A stretch of 64,000 nucleotides of DNA, taken from Argyresthia goedartella (lineage: Eukaryota; Arthropoda; Insecta; Lepidoptera; Argyresthiidae). A program made the translations under genes and the position numbers. How positions within the stretch are numbered: position 1 is the first letter of the stretch; every line of letters starts with the position of its first letter. Location of the stretch: positions 35,050,486 to 35,114,485 of the forward strand of contig OX463821.1 of assembly GCA_949825045.1 (NCBI GenBank), read 5' to 3'. This document shows, piece after piece, positions 29,236-40,063 of this stretch. The notes under the pieces were generated by a model. The model saw nothing but the letters and a program-made list of their open reading frames with translations, was not told the origin of the DNA and did not search any database.

Positions 29236-29699
29236 CAGTTAACCTAAGAAATAATCACAGTCTAGTTGCGCCCTGGTTTAGACTCGGGAAAATTAGCAAT
29301 TTTTTCAAGGGTCAGGGCGTTCTCTACTAACAACAATATTCCTCTGGGGATTTTGAAATTACCATTTGAGCAATTGCAAACCATTTAAAAACGACTTCGT
29401 CTAAAAGGGGATATAACAATTAATAACAGAAACAGAAAACAGAAAAAATATTTTTATTCACAATAAATCCTTATTCCATATTGGTGGATCCCTGTCTCCC
29501 TAACTAGTTTAAATTGTATCTAGGGAAACAGTTCTTCCCGATTATAGTCACAATGTTTGTGAAATTAATAAAGTAGTTAAGCATGTACATTCATTACAAA
29601 AACAAAAAGATTTTATATAGTAGACAGAAAATTTAAGAATTATAATAATTAACCAGAGTTATCAAGTGTAGTGTAGGTGTAGTTGTTAGTGTAGGTGTG
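29236..29699. other. Intronic sequence, nothing recognised
   Basis: AT-rich sequence without motifs I can name. The last part may already be LINE 3' UTR (see next entry). Confidence 0.35.
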
Positions 29700-29940
29700 T
29701 GTGTTAGGCTTGTAGTGAGTGCAGTGTGGTGAATGTAAGTGTAATATACTTATCTTAATGGTTTTAGTAATATTTTTATTAGTTAAACTCAACCATTTTT
29801 TAAAAGAGATCTATAAATCAATCTGTGGGAGTTGCTTCGCCCCCTTTCTTCCACAGTGGTCCAATACAGAGAAGAGGCAAAAAATTACGTTTGCTAAGTA
29901 TTTGTAAATATCTACAGTAATATAAATAATAATAAATGTT
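29700..29940 (+). mobile_element. LINE 3' UTR fragment (63-kb family)
   Basis: The block from AAAAGAGATCT through CTGTGGGAGTT and CCACAGTGGTCCAATACAG to GTTTGCTAAGTAT matches the reverse complement of 62590-62720 nearly throughout. It is therefore the 3' UTR of the same LINE family, plus strand. It probably belongs to the copy whose coding end is at 26385. Confidence 0.75.
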
Positions 29941-30046
29941 GCCCATTGATGTCCCCACCGAGGGGTATAGGGCTTTACCCGGATATGAGTAAGATTAAGC
30001 CATACTCCACCACGCTGGCTCAGTGCGGGTCGATATAGGGGTTTTA
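29941..30046. repeat. Dispersed lepidopteran repeat fragment
   Basis: Contains CCACCGAGGGGTATAGGG and CCACGCTGGCTCAGTGCGGG, strings I recognise from many lepidopteran loci, though I cannot name the parent element. Confidence 0.4.
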
Positions 30047-30500
30047 CTATTTATTATTTATTTATTTTATTTATTCAGAAAACCAACAGCGTTACAGTTT
30101 AATTCTCTTAATTAATTTACTTATTTACTACAGCCAATTATAGGTTTCCATCTCCTTCAATTATGGGGTTAGTAAATAGATAAGTTATTTATTCGGAACT
30201 ATGTTTTGTGTATTATTGAGAGGGGGTTGGTGTGAATGCAGTGTGAGTGAAGGTTGGTGTATAGCTATGATTGAAACTGTATTGTTATATTTTGTTATCC
30301 GCAGAGAGTGTCAAGAATTTTATGTTTAAAATACTTTTGGAATGATGGTATACGTCAATGTCGGAGAAAGTTTTATTGTAGGTTCTAGCTATTCGAGTGA
30401 GGACAGAATTGTTGGCGTAATTGGTACGATGTGCCGGATGGTGGAATAGTGAGTTAGCTGTATGTCTGGTGCGGTTTACGACCACTACCACGTAGCGATG
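30047..30500 (-). pseudogene. LINE C-terminal fragment with A/T-rich tail
   Basis: Minus strand 30491-30300 reads RTRHTANSLFHHPAHRTNYA then NSVLTRIARTYNKTFSDIDV, the extreme C-terminus of a lepidopteran LINE reverse transcriptase. Its 3' end at about 30050-30075 is an (AAATAAAT)n tail in minus sense. The rest of the element is absent. Confidence 0.65.
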
Positions 30501-30556
30501 GCAGCCGGGACCTACAGCTTAACGTATCTACATTTTTTTTTTCTTTTTTCTTGATC

Positions 30557-30735
30557 GACAACTCTCTCTCCGGCTCATTTTGTGATAACAGTCTTCCGAT
30601 ATGAACAAGAGAAATTTTCCTCTAGATATTGTCTCAAGTTCTTTTTTGTTTTGTGAATAATTATAGGAAATTTCTCTAGCTTATTATATTCGAATACTGT
30701 TTATCGGAAAATGAGGCCGGAGGGAAGATATTGTC
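30557..30735. repeat. Imperfect 179-bp inverted repeat
   Basis: Arms of about 70 bp: 30557-30625 (GACAACTCTCTCTCCGG...CTCATTTTGTGATAACAG) and the complementary 30664-30735, with several mismatches and small gaps. It probably represents an old foldback or MITE. Confidence 0.6.
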
Positions 30736-31206
30736 AAAAAACGGTTTTTAGGCGCCATTTTTCCAATAACACATCAAAATCATGAATTTTCTAAACTTAC
30801 CAGGTAGCCTCTTAGCCACCTCGCACCAAACGCCTTGGGTATTGAGTAGTTGTTGTTTTATTTTGGGGTGCTCAATAGAATGATATACGTCGCCACCGGA
30901 AGTGCACAAATCATAAGGCTTTGATAAAACATGTTTACAAAATTAATATGATTGTGAAAGTTGGGAGAGGTGGCTGGCACATTTGAATAGCCTACAGGCG
31001 GCTAATGTCTAAATCCGCCACTAAGTCTGAATGCTTTCTAAATTAGAAATATTGTAGTAAATAGTGTAAATAGTGTAGTAACTAGTCAGCCAAAAGCAAC
31101 CAGTTGAAGGTCTTTTATCATGGTGAAGGGCCTATCGATATCAAAAACCTGTATGACCTGCATACTAACATGTAACATGCTTACGTGGTAACCATACCTT
31201 AGAATT

Positions 31207-31674
31207 GACCATATCATGAAATAGCCAACCATGGTTGAATTATAACTTTTATTGAATGAAGAAATATTGTAGGGCAAAACACTGCGGTAGCTTAGGTGAA
31301 GACTAAAGGGGTCGAGCGCAGGCAAGCCCCCGAATAGTCTTCGTGTTAGTTCGACATGTATAACACAATAAACACCACGTAGCACTGAATACAGATGCAT
31401 TTAAAAAGTCATGTTTTCGTGAAATTAAACCCTTTCTGATCATTTCATGAAATAATTGACTATATCATGAAATTGACTATATTATTTCCTTAATATTTAT
31501 CACTATTAAATATATCGTCGTCTAGTACCCTTAACACAAGCTTGGTTGAGATTAGTAGGGACCTAGTTCGATTTGTGTAAGTTTGTCCCTAATATTTATT
31601 ATTTATTATCATTATGAAATGGTTGGTAATTTCTGAAATGATCAATCCATGGTTGGCTATTTCATGAAATGATC
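31207..31674. repeat. Inverted-repeat element with TCATGAAATAGCCAACCATGG ends
   Basis: Left arm 31207-31234 and right arm 31648-31674 are near-perfect reverse complements around the core CATGAAATAGCCAACCATGG. Related TCATGAAAT motifs occur inside at 31445-31475. There is no coding capacity; it is likely a non-autonomous DNA element about 470 bp long just upstream of the tail exon. Confidence 0.55.
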
Positions 31675-31881
31675 AAATTCTACGATATAGCTACGATATA
31701 TACATATCTATAACCCATGCCAGTTCATGCCACAGCTGACTTCTGGGTATTAAAGTCCTCGTAGCTGTAGAGCCAATCTGCACGGTCCTGTCTCAACCAC
31801 ATCGGTGAGATCCCTTCAACTTGATAATATCGTCGAACTATCCGATATGAAACTAACGTTAACCTTACACCTTCTCCACAG

Positions 31882-32090
31882 CGGTAAAGGCGGCGGCCTC
31901 GGCAGCCTAGCGTCCTCCCAGAGCGTGTCCTTCCGGCAGGGCTCCAACGTGGAGTTCGGCGGCGCGGGGGCGGCGCCCGAGCCGGCGTACGGGCTGGAGG
32001 AGACGCGGGGCAAGGGGCGCGACTTCAGCAACCCGATGTACGAGGCTGTGACGAGAGGGGCGGCGCCAGCGGAACAGGAGGCGCCGTTGC
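31882..32090 (+). CDS. LRP2: LRP2/megalin-like receptor, cytoplasmic-tail exon with FxNPxY
   Basis: This exon of 209 bp is flanked by CTTCTCCACAG and C|GTAAGT. Entering with one base, it completes a Phe codon with the previous TT, then encodes [19 protein letters not shown] and NVEFGG. Near its end is [10 protein letters not shown], an FxNPxY motif that in LDL-receptor family tails binds PTB adaptors and drives clathrin endocytosis. The exon leaves in phase 1. VSFRQGSN followed by the FxNPMY motif resembles the LRP2 tail. Confidence 0.87.
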
Positions 32091-32530
32091 GTAAGTCTAC
32101 AGGCAACATTCTAACAAGTCTGGGTATAGACCTCTTTACCCATTTACTTGAGGTTCACGCCTCTACTCCAACATATTTACTCTCTTTATAAACATAAATA
32201 TTTATATATAGGCACATACATTGCTTCTGACCCCACAGTAGGATAGGATACCCATACCCATAGAGGCTATAAAAAGAGTATTAACTCTTTTTATATCCTC
32301 TTTTATAATAGAGTATTTACTCTATTTATTATGGTTTATCTCAGTAACAAGTCGCCCGCACATTGCCACTAGATGTCGCTAGTGGGGTAAATTGTAAACA
32401 TACAGTTCAACATCGTGCAATCAACCAACACCTTTGAGTTGTTATAGTGTTGATACTTGTTATTTTGGGTGGCGGAGGCACTGTTCTGTCGACATTTAGG
32501 CAGTCGGTAATAGAATTGTCCTGATTGCAG
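32091..32530 (+). other. LRP2-like intron (440 bp)
   Basis: GTAAGT donor and CTGATTGCAG acceptor. AT-rich with a short palindromic AAAGAGTATTAACTCTTT at 32272-32289. Nothing else is seen. Confidence 0.7.
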
Positions 32531-32670
32531 CGGGCATCTACGAGGTGCCAGACGAGGTCCGCGACAAGGTGCAGTCCGCCGTGCTGTCGCCGTCCTCCAC
32601 GGAGACTCGCGGCGGCGCGGCGCCGACCAAGCGGACCCGCGCGCTCGATCCCGCAGCCGACACCGGCAAG
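32531..32670 (+). CDS. LRP2: LRP2/megalin-like receptor, penultimate tail exon
   Basis: This exon of 140 bp enters in phase 1 (C plus CG gives Pro) and encodes GIYEVPDEVRDKVQSAVLSP, then TETRGGAAPTKRTRALDPAA and DTGK, ending in phase 0 at AAG|GTTAGT. It is part of the cytoplasmic tail. IYEVP is a potential tyrosine-based signal. The frame is supported by exact phase agreement with both neighbours. Confidence 0.84.
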
Positions 32671-33382
32671 GTTAGTCATTCATTCACCCATTCGTTCTCT
32701 CATTCACTCATTAGTTCTTTCATTGACTCCTCTTTAATTATTTATCTTTTTCCTTCTTTCATTCACTCACTGCTTCATTCATTCACTAATTCGCTCAATC
32801 ATTATTCAATTATCTCGCTCATTCCATTATTCACTACAACTTTATATTCACCACACGGGTAGCTCTTGGGCGCGTAAACTGACGGCATACAAATACAATT
32901 TGCGATCTTATTTTTCACTATATAATGTCTATTTTTTCTATGTTAGCAAAGCAATATTTAATATGTGTGCATGTAGCATGTCAGCTTTCCAGAATGTTAT
33001 CTATGTAGTATTTATCAGTGTAGTTAATTATAAATATCCTTGAACTGCAGGCGTAAGCTCCACTTCGCATACAATATTATTTTTTTACCTGACAAAACCG
33101 TTAGTGTATGTGCCAGCAATTTTTATATACCACAATATTACGTTCCTCTTGCAATTCCCTTGTAGCTATCTATTATAATTATTATTTTTGTCTATCCTTC
33201 CCTTTAGTAACCAGATAATGACCTAGCTTTTAATTTTGATGAAACTCCAGTGGACTCAATTGTAGTTCTCAAATATAATCATCGCTTTTGTAATACTTGA
33301 GCCGAAAGTTTTGTCAAATAATTCACTGGTTGGTTTAGTATCCATCGGTCATCCAAATATTCTAGCAATTCCATGTTCGCAG
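32671..33382 (+). other. LRP2-like last intron (712 bp)
   Basis: Opens with degenerate (ATTCACTC)n tandem sequence (about 32676-32830) and ends TTCCATGTTCGCAG. No other feature is recognised. Confidence 0.7.
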
Positions 33383-33421
33383 GACACCGCGTCGTTAGTA
33401 CGAGAAGACCGAGACTGCTAG
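33383..33421 (+). CDS. LRP2: LRP2/megalin-like receptor, terminal coding exon
   Basis: After the acceptor CCATGTTCGCAG the frame reads DTASLVREDRDC and a TAG stop at 33419-33421. The string DTA.LV.ED is what I recall for the C-terminus of vertebrate LRP2, the strongest single clue that this gene is LRP2 rather than LRP1. Too short to be found as an isolated frame; its reading frame follows from the previous exon's phase 0 end. Confidence 0.85.
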   Translation, partial: DTASLVREDRDC

Positions 33422-34935
33422 CGTCGGCGCGGGCGGCGGCCCGGCTAGCCGCGACTGGAGCCCGGGTGCCTTGGTACCGGCCGATACTGAACTCTCATAC
33501 AGCAGCGACCAGTGACGTCACACCTCACCTACAAGGCTGCTACCACTGTATCTGAGGGGGACATGTCGCGTCGCTTATCGCTGGACTCGGTACTAAAGCT
33601 TGTGAGAAACTATTGACTTGTCTTATGTGGTGGCAATAGTTTCGAACGCCCACATGGCCTTACTTCTCGTAGTAGATAATATTTTGTATGGACTAAGGAA
33701 TGACGTAATGCGGTATCAAGAAAATTACTGTCAAAAACGTAATAGAACTCGCATTCTACGTACGTCGTGTCGTACGTACAGTGTGTGGCTGAATAATTGA
33801 AACATTTTACTTTTTAAGAGAATTTATTTAGTTTTACTTTATTTTTATTGTATTTTATTTATTTTCGATTCTTTACTTCTATCACAATTTTACAAACTTT
33901 AGCTTTAGATGTGATCTATACTTTCTAATTTTACTAGTACATATTGTGAGAAAAGACTTTATTATTATGATATTTATTTCTTCATCGCAAATACACATTC
34001 TGTCCAGCAAGCTCTGAGTGTACTTATGTGTTATTCCAACTTTGACTTCATTACATTATTGAAATTAGGTATTTTATTGTATCGCGTAAGTATCATGTTA
34101 GTTATTGATCTAAATTTAAATTAAATCATATCGTTACGTGATATATATGTGTTTGTTGTAATGGTAAACGAAGATATTATGAGTAAAACAATCCTAGATA
34201 TTTTTGCCCCAAAGCAGTGGATACACTCAATAAATTCGTCCTGTATTGTCTTTTTCATCGGCGTGTATTCTACGGCGCGGGCGACGACATTACGTTGGTT
34301 ATGAAGTCAGATTATGATCACGTAGGTAACACAGGAACGATTTTTACAAGTTTTGGTTTTCATTGGTTTGACAATAATAAGCAATTTATATTATAGAGAG
34401 TAACTTATTTATTTCGGTTTAAGACTATGTAAAATATAGCAATGTTGTGTTTTATAATTGTCTATTGAAATGGTAAAATTATAAGATTTTTGATGGAATT
34501 TACTGACAAATGCCATAAATGTGTGAGATAATGTTTCTGTTGTTTTTAATGTTTAAAGAATTCTTCATATTTTTGTTAAATAAAGCGCTCTATGTATTGT
34601 AAATATGTGCGTTCAGACATGTGATGTACATTTTAATAGTCGACTAATTATGAAAATAATGTTAAAACATTCCGTTATATATTTTGTCATCTATAAATAT
34701 GTAAGTACTATAATTATTGTATTGTTAACTATGAAAATCTATAAAGTAAAGCAACACAGAATAAAAATATTGAATGTGAATTGTAAAAAGTATAAAGATG
34801 TCAATATTATAAATATACCAGATAAGAAAGATGAAAATATTTTTGTATCGGGATTATTATAATTTTATTAGAAGATGTCTGACATTAGTTGAAATATTGT
34901 GTAAAATAAATTAATTATAAACTACTTTTTACGAG
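33422..34935 (+). other. Putative 3' UTR of the LRP2-like gene
   Basis: Non-coding AT-rich sequence after the stop. Three AATAAA signals could end the mRNA: 34229-34234 (followed by a T/G-rich stretch), 34579-34584 and 34905-34910. Which is used cannot be told from sequence. No further gene is seen before 35244. Confidence 0.5.
34229..34234 (+). terminator. Candidate polyadenylation signal AATAAA
   Basis: The first AATAAA downstream of the LRP2-like stop (about 810 bp), followed within 30 bases by CCTGTATTGTCTTTTTC, a plausible GU-rich downstream element. Later copies at 34579 and 34905 are alternatives. Confidence 0.4.
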
Positions 34936-35243
34936 TTTTATTACTAAGCATTACGTTAACATTGTTCTTGCAAAAGCTCTAGGATATCAGCAATAGCTCT
35001 GCATTACAAGCTACGAAACATATGCGGGGCCTACCTACACATGAAGATAGTCATTAGACCAGATTAACTTACAATGTTCTATTCTCCAGGGTGACTGGTA
35101 ATTCAATGCATGTATTCTGAGGAGTTAAGTAGACTCCATTTCTATAAAATTTAAGCATACTTAGTAGTAGAAAGCGCAGCTTAGAAAGGAGGCGAGCGAA
35201 ATGTGATGTCTCTTGAGAACTTGACTATGAGCTGCCTTATATT
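34936..35243. other. Intergenic sequence, nothing recognised
   Basis: AT-rich, no motif that I can support. Confidence 0.4.
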
Positions 35244-35466
35244 ATACCTGACGTTACCTGGCTTTAAGCCTAATATTGAGAGTAGCATACTTGACTTCCT
35301 TTCCGGTGCGACGAAATTAGCCCCAAATAGCTCACTTCCTGTTTAAAACTCCTAAAATACATGTCATATCCGTTTTGAACCTCAGCAACATTGCGCGCGT
35401 AAAGTTTCAGAAATGGCGGCAATCGTAGCCAGCGTTATTGCGCGCGCTCAAGTTTCAGGCCATTGG
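35244..35466 (-). repeat. Partial inverted copy of the MITE at 39663-40063
   Basis: The segment ACCTGACGTTACCTGGCTTT to GCGCGCTCAAGTTTCAGGCC is the reverse complement of 39809-40020 with few differences. The outer inverted repeat differs: it ends ATACCTGACGTTACC, as does the scrap at 39632-39660. Confidence 0.8.
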
Positions 35467-36137
35467 CGTTTTGGATTTCTTTCCATGTGCACGCGTTTAA
35501 CAAATTTGAAAATATTCCAAGTTACTTTTCGAAATATCCTTGGAATTTTGTTACGGTTATAGAGTTAATTGTTCAGTGTAACAGCAAAAAATAATCCGTT
35601 TAATAAAAACCGCGGTAGATAGCCCCGCGTAGTGAATCATCGAGGAGTGATCGCTACAGCAGTTCCACTTCCACGTCTCCGGAGAGGAGGAGCAGCCGGA
35701 GGAGAAGACTTCGGGGGAGTAAGAAAGAATTCAAGGACAAGTAATCTGGAAAAATCGTTCCAAGTTTCAGCTAGTAACATCTCGGCAACGCATGATCGTA
35801 TGCTAAACAGATCGAGTGATGCAATGTTTAGTAACTCACACAATCTCGCAATAAGATATGTTTAATTCTGACATTGAATTTGTTAGGAATATCACTCCCT
35901 TTGATATAGGAGTGATATTTATAAGTAGCTATTTGTAACTACCCTCGAAAGTACAAACATTGCATTCATTCGAATCTCACGCCGAGAAAATCATAAGTAA
36001 ATCCAATCCAATCAGATTAGGTATTTGCCGTTCGCATTTGATACAAACTTTTATTGTTCTGTGCTGGAGTTCAATGAACTCGAGTGCGCCAAGTCCTTAG
36101 ATGGCAATCATACTTGGCGGGAACGTAGTGATCGCCC
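35467..36137. other. Intergenic; one short RS-rich frame
   Basis: From about 35624 to 35743 the plus strand reads IAPRSESSRSDRYSSS, TSTSPERRSSRRRR and KKEFKDK then a stop. This is an Arg/Ser-rich peptide without a start codon. I do not recognise it; it could be an exon end of a splicing-factor-like gene, part of a retroelement, or chance. An 11-bp hairpin AATATCACTCC..GGAGTGATATT lies at 35888-35919. Confidence 0.25.
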
Positions 36138-36935
36138 ATGGTAGTACCACATGGTTTGATCAAGCAGAAGGAGGCGCAAAAAGGGATATTTTCGACGGTC
36201 ATGTCTTGGCTTGTTGAGCACCAAGCAGATTCCAGCTACAGGGAAAAGGTATGTAATACAATCAACGAGATGTCTTCCGAGGTGGAATATAATAAAATCG
36301 ATTCTTATCAATTGCGAAATATTGACGTTGGACGAGTGGATCTATACTCAATGCATTCACGACCATCGCGTAATGGTAACCTCGTGCAAGATTTTGCCCT
36401 CGGTGGATATTCCATAACTAATCCCAGTTTTACAGATTTTATGTCCGAGGAAGGAGAAACCTGGAGATTTTTCATGAGTTTGACCTCCAGAGCAAGGCAA
36501 ACAGAGGAGGCAAGCCCTTGTGCAAAGGGCTCCCCGCAACTGTTAGCCCGCGCCCGCGCGCAGCGGTGTCGCGCCCCCGCCGCCCGGAGCCCAGCTAGCG
36601 CTCCGGGGCGCCAGCCTGCGCAAGGCTGGCGCGCGCGCGGAGGGGAAGCAGGAGGTAAACGACGACACGGCGACTGCGTGCATTTTTGTGAGTTCGACCT
36701 CCAGAGCAAGGCGAGTAGAGAAGGTGAGCCCTTGCGCTGCTGGCTGCCCGCTACACTTAGCCCGCGCCCGCGCGCAGCGGTGACGCGCCCCCGCCGCCCG
36801 GAGCCGGCATACGGCGAGCGCTCCGGGCCGCCAGCCTGCGCAAGGCTGGTGCGTGCGCGGAGGGGAGGCAGGAGGCGAACGACGACTCAGCGACTACGAG
36901 CCGCAGCCAAATGTAGGTGCCGCAGCCCAGTCTGA
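36138..36935 (+). CDS. Unrecognised open reading frame (265 codons)
   Basis: Opens with ATG at 36138. The first 110 codons are of mixed composition (for example WLVEHQADSSYREKV, then NTINEMSSEVEYNK, then RVDLYSMHSRPSRNG). The remainder runs through the GC-rich duplication 36476-36908 and is Arg/Ala-rich low complexity. I know no family that matches. The GC-rich half has open frames on both strands, so openness is weak evidence. It could be a retrogene fragment or spurious. Confidence 0.2.
   Translation: MVVPHGLIKQKEAQKGIFSTVMSWLVEHQADSSYREKVCNTINEMSSEVEYNKIDSYQLRNIDVGRVDLYSMHSRPSRNGNLVQDFALGGYSITNPSFTDFMSEEGETWRFFMSLTSRARQTEEASPCAKGSPQLLARARAQRCRAPAARSPASAPGRQPAQGWRARGGEAGGKRRHGDCVHFCEFDLQSKASREGEPLRCWLPATLSPRPRAAVTRPRRPEPAYGERSGPPACARLVRARRGGRRRTTTQRLRAAAKCRCRSPV
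36476..36908. repeat. GC-rich tandem duplication, two units of about 215 bp
   Basis: Unit 1 (36476-36689) and unit 2 (36690-36908) both start GAGTT.GACCTCCAGAGCAAGG. They share TTAGCCCGCGCCCGCGCGCAG, GCCAGCCTGCGCAAGGCTGG (a 9-bp hairpin) and GCGCGGAGGGGA.GCAGGAGG. The duplication is far more GC-rich than its surroundings, so it is island-like. Confidence 0.85.
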
Positions 36936-39629
36936 GCGCCATAAGTACACCGATCAGCGCAGCTTGGCTACAGAGAAATTGAAATTCCCTCGTGAAGTGA
37001 CCTGTTGATCAATCTTCGATGGTAATATACCGCTGATACAGTTTCTGCAACTTAGTCCACCTGCAAGGTTTAAAGCGACATTGACATGCAGTTACGTCAG
37101 CCGTTAGCGGTTATGCCGGTAGTGCCTGCGCGTAAGGGGACATCGCTACTAAACGCTCGTGTGAGTATGAAATGACTTAGTCTATGCGAGACGGTTCAAT
37201 TAAACATCTTGCGCAAAGATGTAGATATCTGATGGCTGGTTGTCGTGCATTTCTAGTATCCCGGCGAAACTTGAGATCTAACTCAGTCTCTGCAACGTTT
37301 TCATCTGTGCAAGGTTCAAAGCGACATTTTCATACAGAAACATCGCCTGATGTTGGTAGAACGAGGCGGATAGAGTGGAGGCAAACAATTTTCTTACAGT
37401 TTTATTGTAACGTTTTACTCATTTACGTGATATCTTAACCCTGTTTAAACCAGTGACGAAGAAATATAAAATCAGCACTATTTTATATTCCATTTATACT
37501 AATTACTTTATGTAACTTTCTTTGCTTCGAAATCAATAATTACCATTTTAGCGCTGCTGCTTTTAATGGATTAAAAGGGAGTTCTAAACATTAGGTATGT
37601 GGCTGGGGGACCGGCTATATATATAATACAATACTCAAAGGGTAAAAGGGTAATCATAAACTGCTCTAATTGTGGTGTTGGACTTACCTTTAATATGTTA
37701 AACCATATTTTTAAAGAAGTTTGAGTACCTACCTAGTTGATTTCCTCCAACCCCTAATATAACAACGCGTTACAATCTAACAACAGAGCCGTCGTTTTTC
37801 AACCCGACTACTTTCATCAATCCGGCAGGATATATGGTCGGCAATATGCCTACTTCACTGCTTCAGATAGTTGTCATTGTAGCAGTCACCTTTCAGATTC
37901 ACTATCCAAAGATATAGTCTGCTAATATTATTCAGACAGTTATCCACCAGGATATTGTCGGAGCCATATAGAGAAATTATCTACATTACTTCTCACAAAT
38001 GACCTACTTGGCACTGGACCGCGCAGGTCTTCATAATTTACTAGGTAAGTGGCCGTAAGAATGCACTTTTCAGTATATTATCCAAAAGGAGCTGATGACA
38101 GTCCTCGAGTCTCTCAGGACATAAATATAAACTATTTATTTAGTTGTTTCTCAATAGTCGCTTTACTTCGACATATCCCAAGCGAACAGCAAAGGCAGCT
38201 TTAACCAAGTTGACGAAATCGAGGTAATCTAACCATATTGTGTCGTGGATGTGGCCGGTGCGGCATACAGCCCACAAGCAGAGTTCCTTAATATTTCTAC
38301 AGCTGTTCCGTAGAGTACCTACATAGTAAAGGAATAATAATTATAAAGTAGCAATGGAGTATAGAATATCGGACTGAGCATGATATACATTAGCATATTG
38401 AGCGTGGGTGCCATTGTGCCTCTGCCGCCGCGTATGGGAAAAGGCGTAACGCTATGTTATGTTAGGACACCAACCTGGTATTTCTACCAGTGAACTATTT
38501 TTCAAAACTTTTATCCATTACACATTATTATTTTAATGAATGTTATGACCACGCCGGATTATCCCAGTGAAGTATGTGCTTTTATGGTTCAGTCCTAGGT
38601 AACATGGTTTCACATAATGTTGTCTACACAGCTGCGGGTAATAATGAAAACGCGTTCAGATACTATTAGAACGGTATTAGGTATCTGATCAATGATAATT
38701 GAATACGATAGATACTAAACTTCTTTATCACTGTAGGCATTTACAAATATGCTTATTACACGTAAACTTCTCTTTTTCTCTATGCTTGCCCCCTGTAGAA
38801 GCATCTTCAGTTTAGTCAGATAGCCACACTAGCTCCTGTAATAGAATCAGCCACATCTAGCTATTCTTCGCAGAAGTGATACGATAAGGTATTTAGATTA
38901 ATTGAGTAACTTTATTATTAAAGTCAGATTACAGACTTGTTCGCCAGTCTTTTGCAAAGACCAATCATATGTGGAAGTACATAATCAGTGATAATGCATC
39001 CAGGAGGCGCACTCCCAATTCAAAATACAGCAAGTGTAATTTGATTATACCTACTGCTAATCACTAATTTCATCAATGTTTTGTATTTAAATCAGATTGG
39101 CCCTGTCTGTGCAAGGTACAAATTATAATAACTCATTTTCACATGTATTCGATTCGGCACCTACGTCTCTAGCTCCGAGTTTCGTAGGTCAGGTGACCGA
39201 CCTGATATCTTGACCTCACAACTGCAGTCTTGGTAGTCGTCGAGGTGAATGGCGAGCTAGCAGCCAACCACCGAGCACCAATCTCGGTGAACTTGTACTT
39301 AAGTGCTGACTGAAGGGAAAACCTACTGTAAAGCTTTGCATATTCTTAGATTCATATAGATCAGAAGAGTCTTAATAGCCAGAAACTAACTAACCAAGTC
39401 TAACCTAGCCAGCCCAAAACTCGGCTGGCCTCAAAAGATGACTTCATCAGACCTTTCTTAAGTCTGTGTTTGTTTCTATCTATTTGACTTATTTTTGAGT
39501 TGCATTTGCGCAGCCTATCTTTGCATCACGTACACAGTATCATAATTTATATAAGGTTTCCATAAATGAACTCCTAGTCATATCACATTGGCGTTTTTTC
39601 TCAGCAGTCGATACCAAACACTACTCAAT
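36909..39629. other. Intergenic sequence with a SINE tail
   Basis: No gene recognised. A weak internal similarity exists between about 37047-37105 and 37286-37345 (TCTGCAAC, then TGCAAGGTT.AAAGCGACATT). A lepidopteran SINE tail lies at 38395-38467 (listed separately). Confidence 0.4.
38395..38467 (+). mobile_element. Lepidopteran SINE 3' fragment
   Basis: GTGCCTCTGCCGCCGCGTATG followed by GGAAAAGGCGTAACGCTATGT matches the tail of the SINE at 29174-29220. Confidence 0.6.
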
Positions 39630-39662
39630 ATAAGGCTTAACGCCAGGTAACGTCAGGTATGA

Positions 39663-40063
39663 TATAGCAATTTTACCTGAAAATAAAATTGTTATTATAC
39701 ATACTTACCTGGCTTTAAGCCTAGGTAAATCGCTGCCTGCTGTGCACATTACTGTGCATTGCATGATCGTGACACATTTTTAGACACGATAAGCTCTTTA
39801 TTGAGTTGCCAATGACCTGAAAATTGAGCGCGTGCAATAACGCTGGCTACGATTGCCGCCATTTCTGAAACTTTACGCGCGCAATGTTGCTGAGGTTCAA
39901 AACGGATATGACATGTATTTTAGGAGTTTTAAACAGGAAGTGAGCTATTTGGGGCTATTTTCGTCGCACCGGAAAGGAAGTCAAGTATGCTACTCTCAAT
40001 ATTAGGCTTAAAGCCAGGTAAGTATGTATAATAACAATTTTATTTTCAGGTAAAATTGCTATA
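39663..40063. mobile_element. MITE, 401 bp, with perfect 61-bp inverted repeats
   Basis: Left arm 39663-39723 and right arm 40003-40063 are exact reverse complements (TATAGCAATTTTACCTG... to ...CTGGCTTTAAGCCTA). The interior has no coding capacity. Perfect 61-bp arms suggest a young non-autonomous element. A sequence ending in a related terminus (39632-39660) abuts its left side. Confidence 0.88.

Larger units (their letters stand above)
2996..31881 (+). other. Giant 28.9-kb intron of the LRP2-like gene
   Basis: The donor GTGAGT at 2996 and the acceptor CCTTCTCCACAG at 31870-31881 are phase-compatible: TT plus C restores a Phe codon. The intron splits the transmembrane exon from the cytoplasmic tail exon. 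At least a dozen mobile elements fill it, listed separately. The other two downstream introns are only 440 and 712 bp. Confidence 0.8.

Noticed and set aside
868..33421. GC-rich exons as bacterial contamination or transfer
   Set aside because: They are separated by introns with consensus splice sites, consistent phases and a coherent receptor order.
36138..36935. Confident protein-coding gene
   Set aside because: No recognised domain, the second half is low-complexity in a GC-rich duplication open on both strands, and no splice context was found. Kept only as a low-confidence feature.
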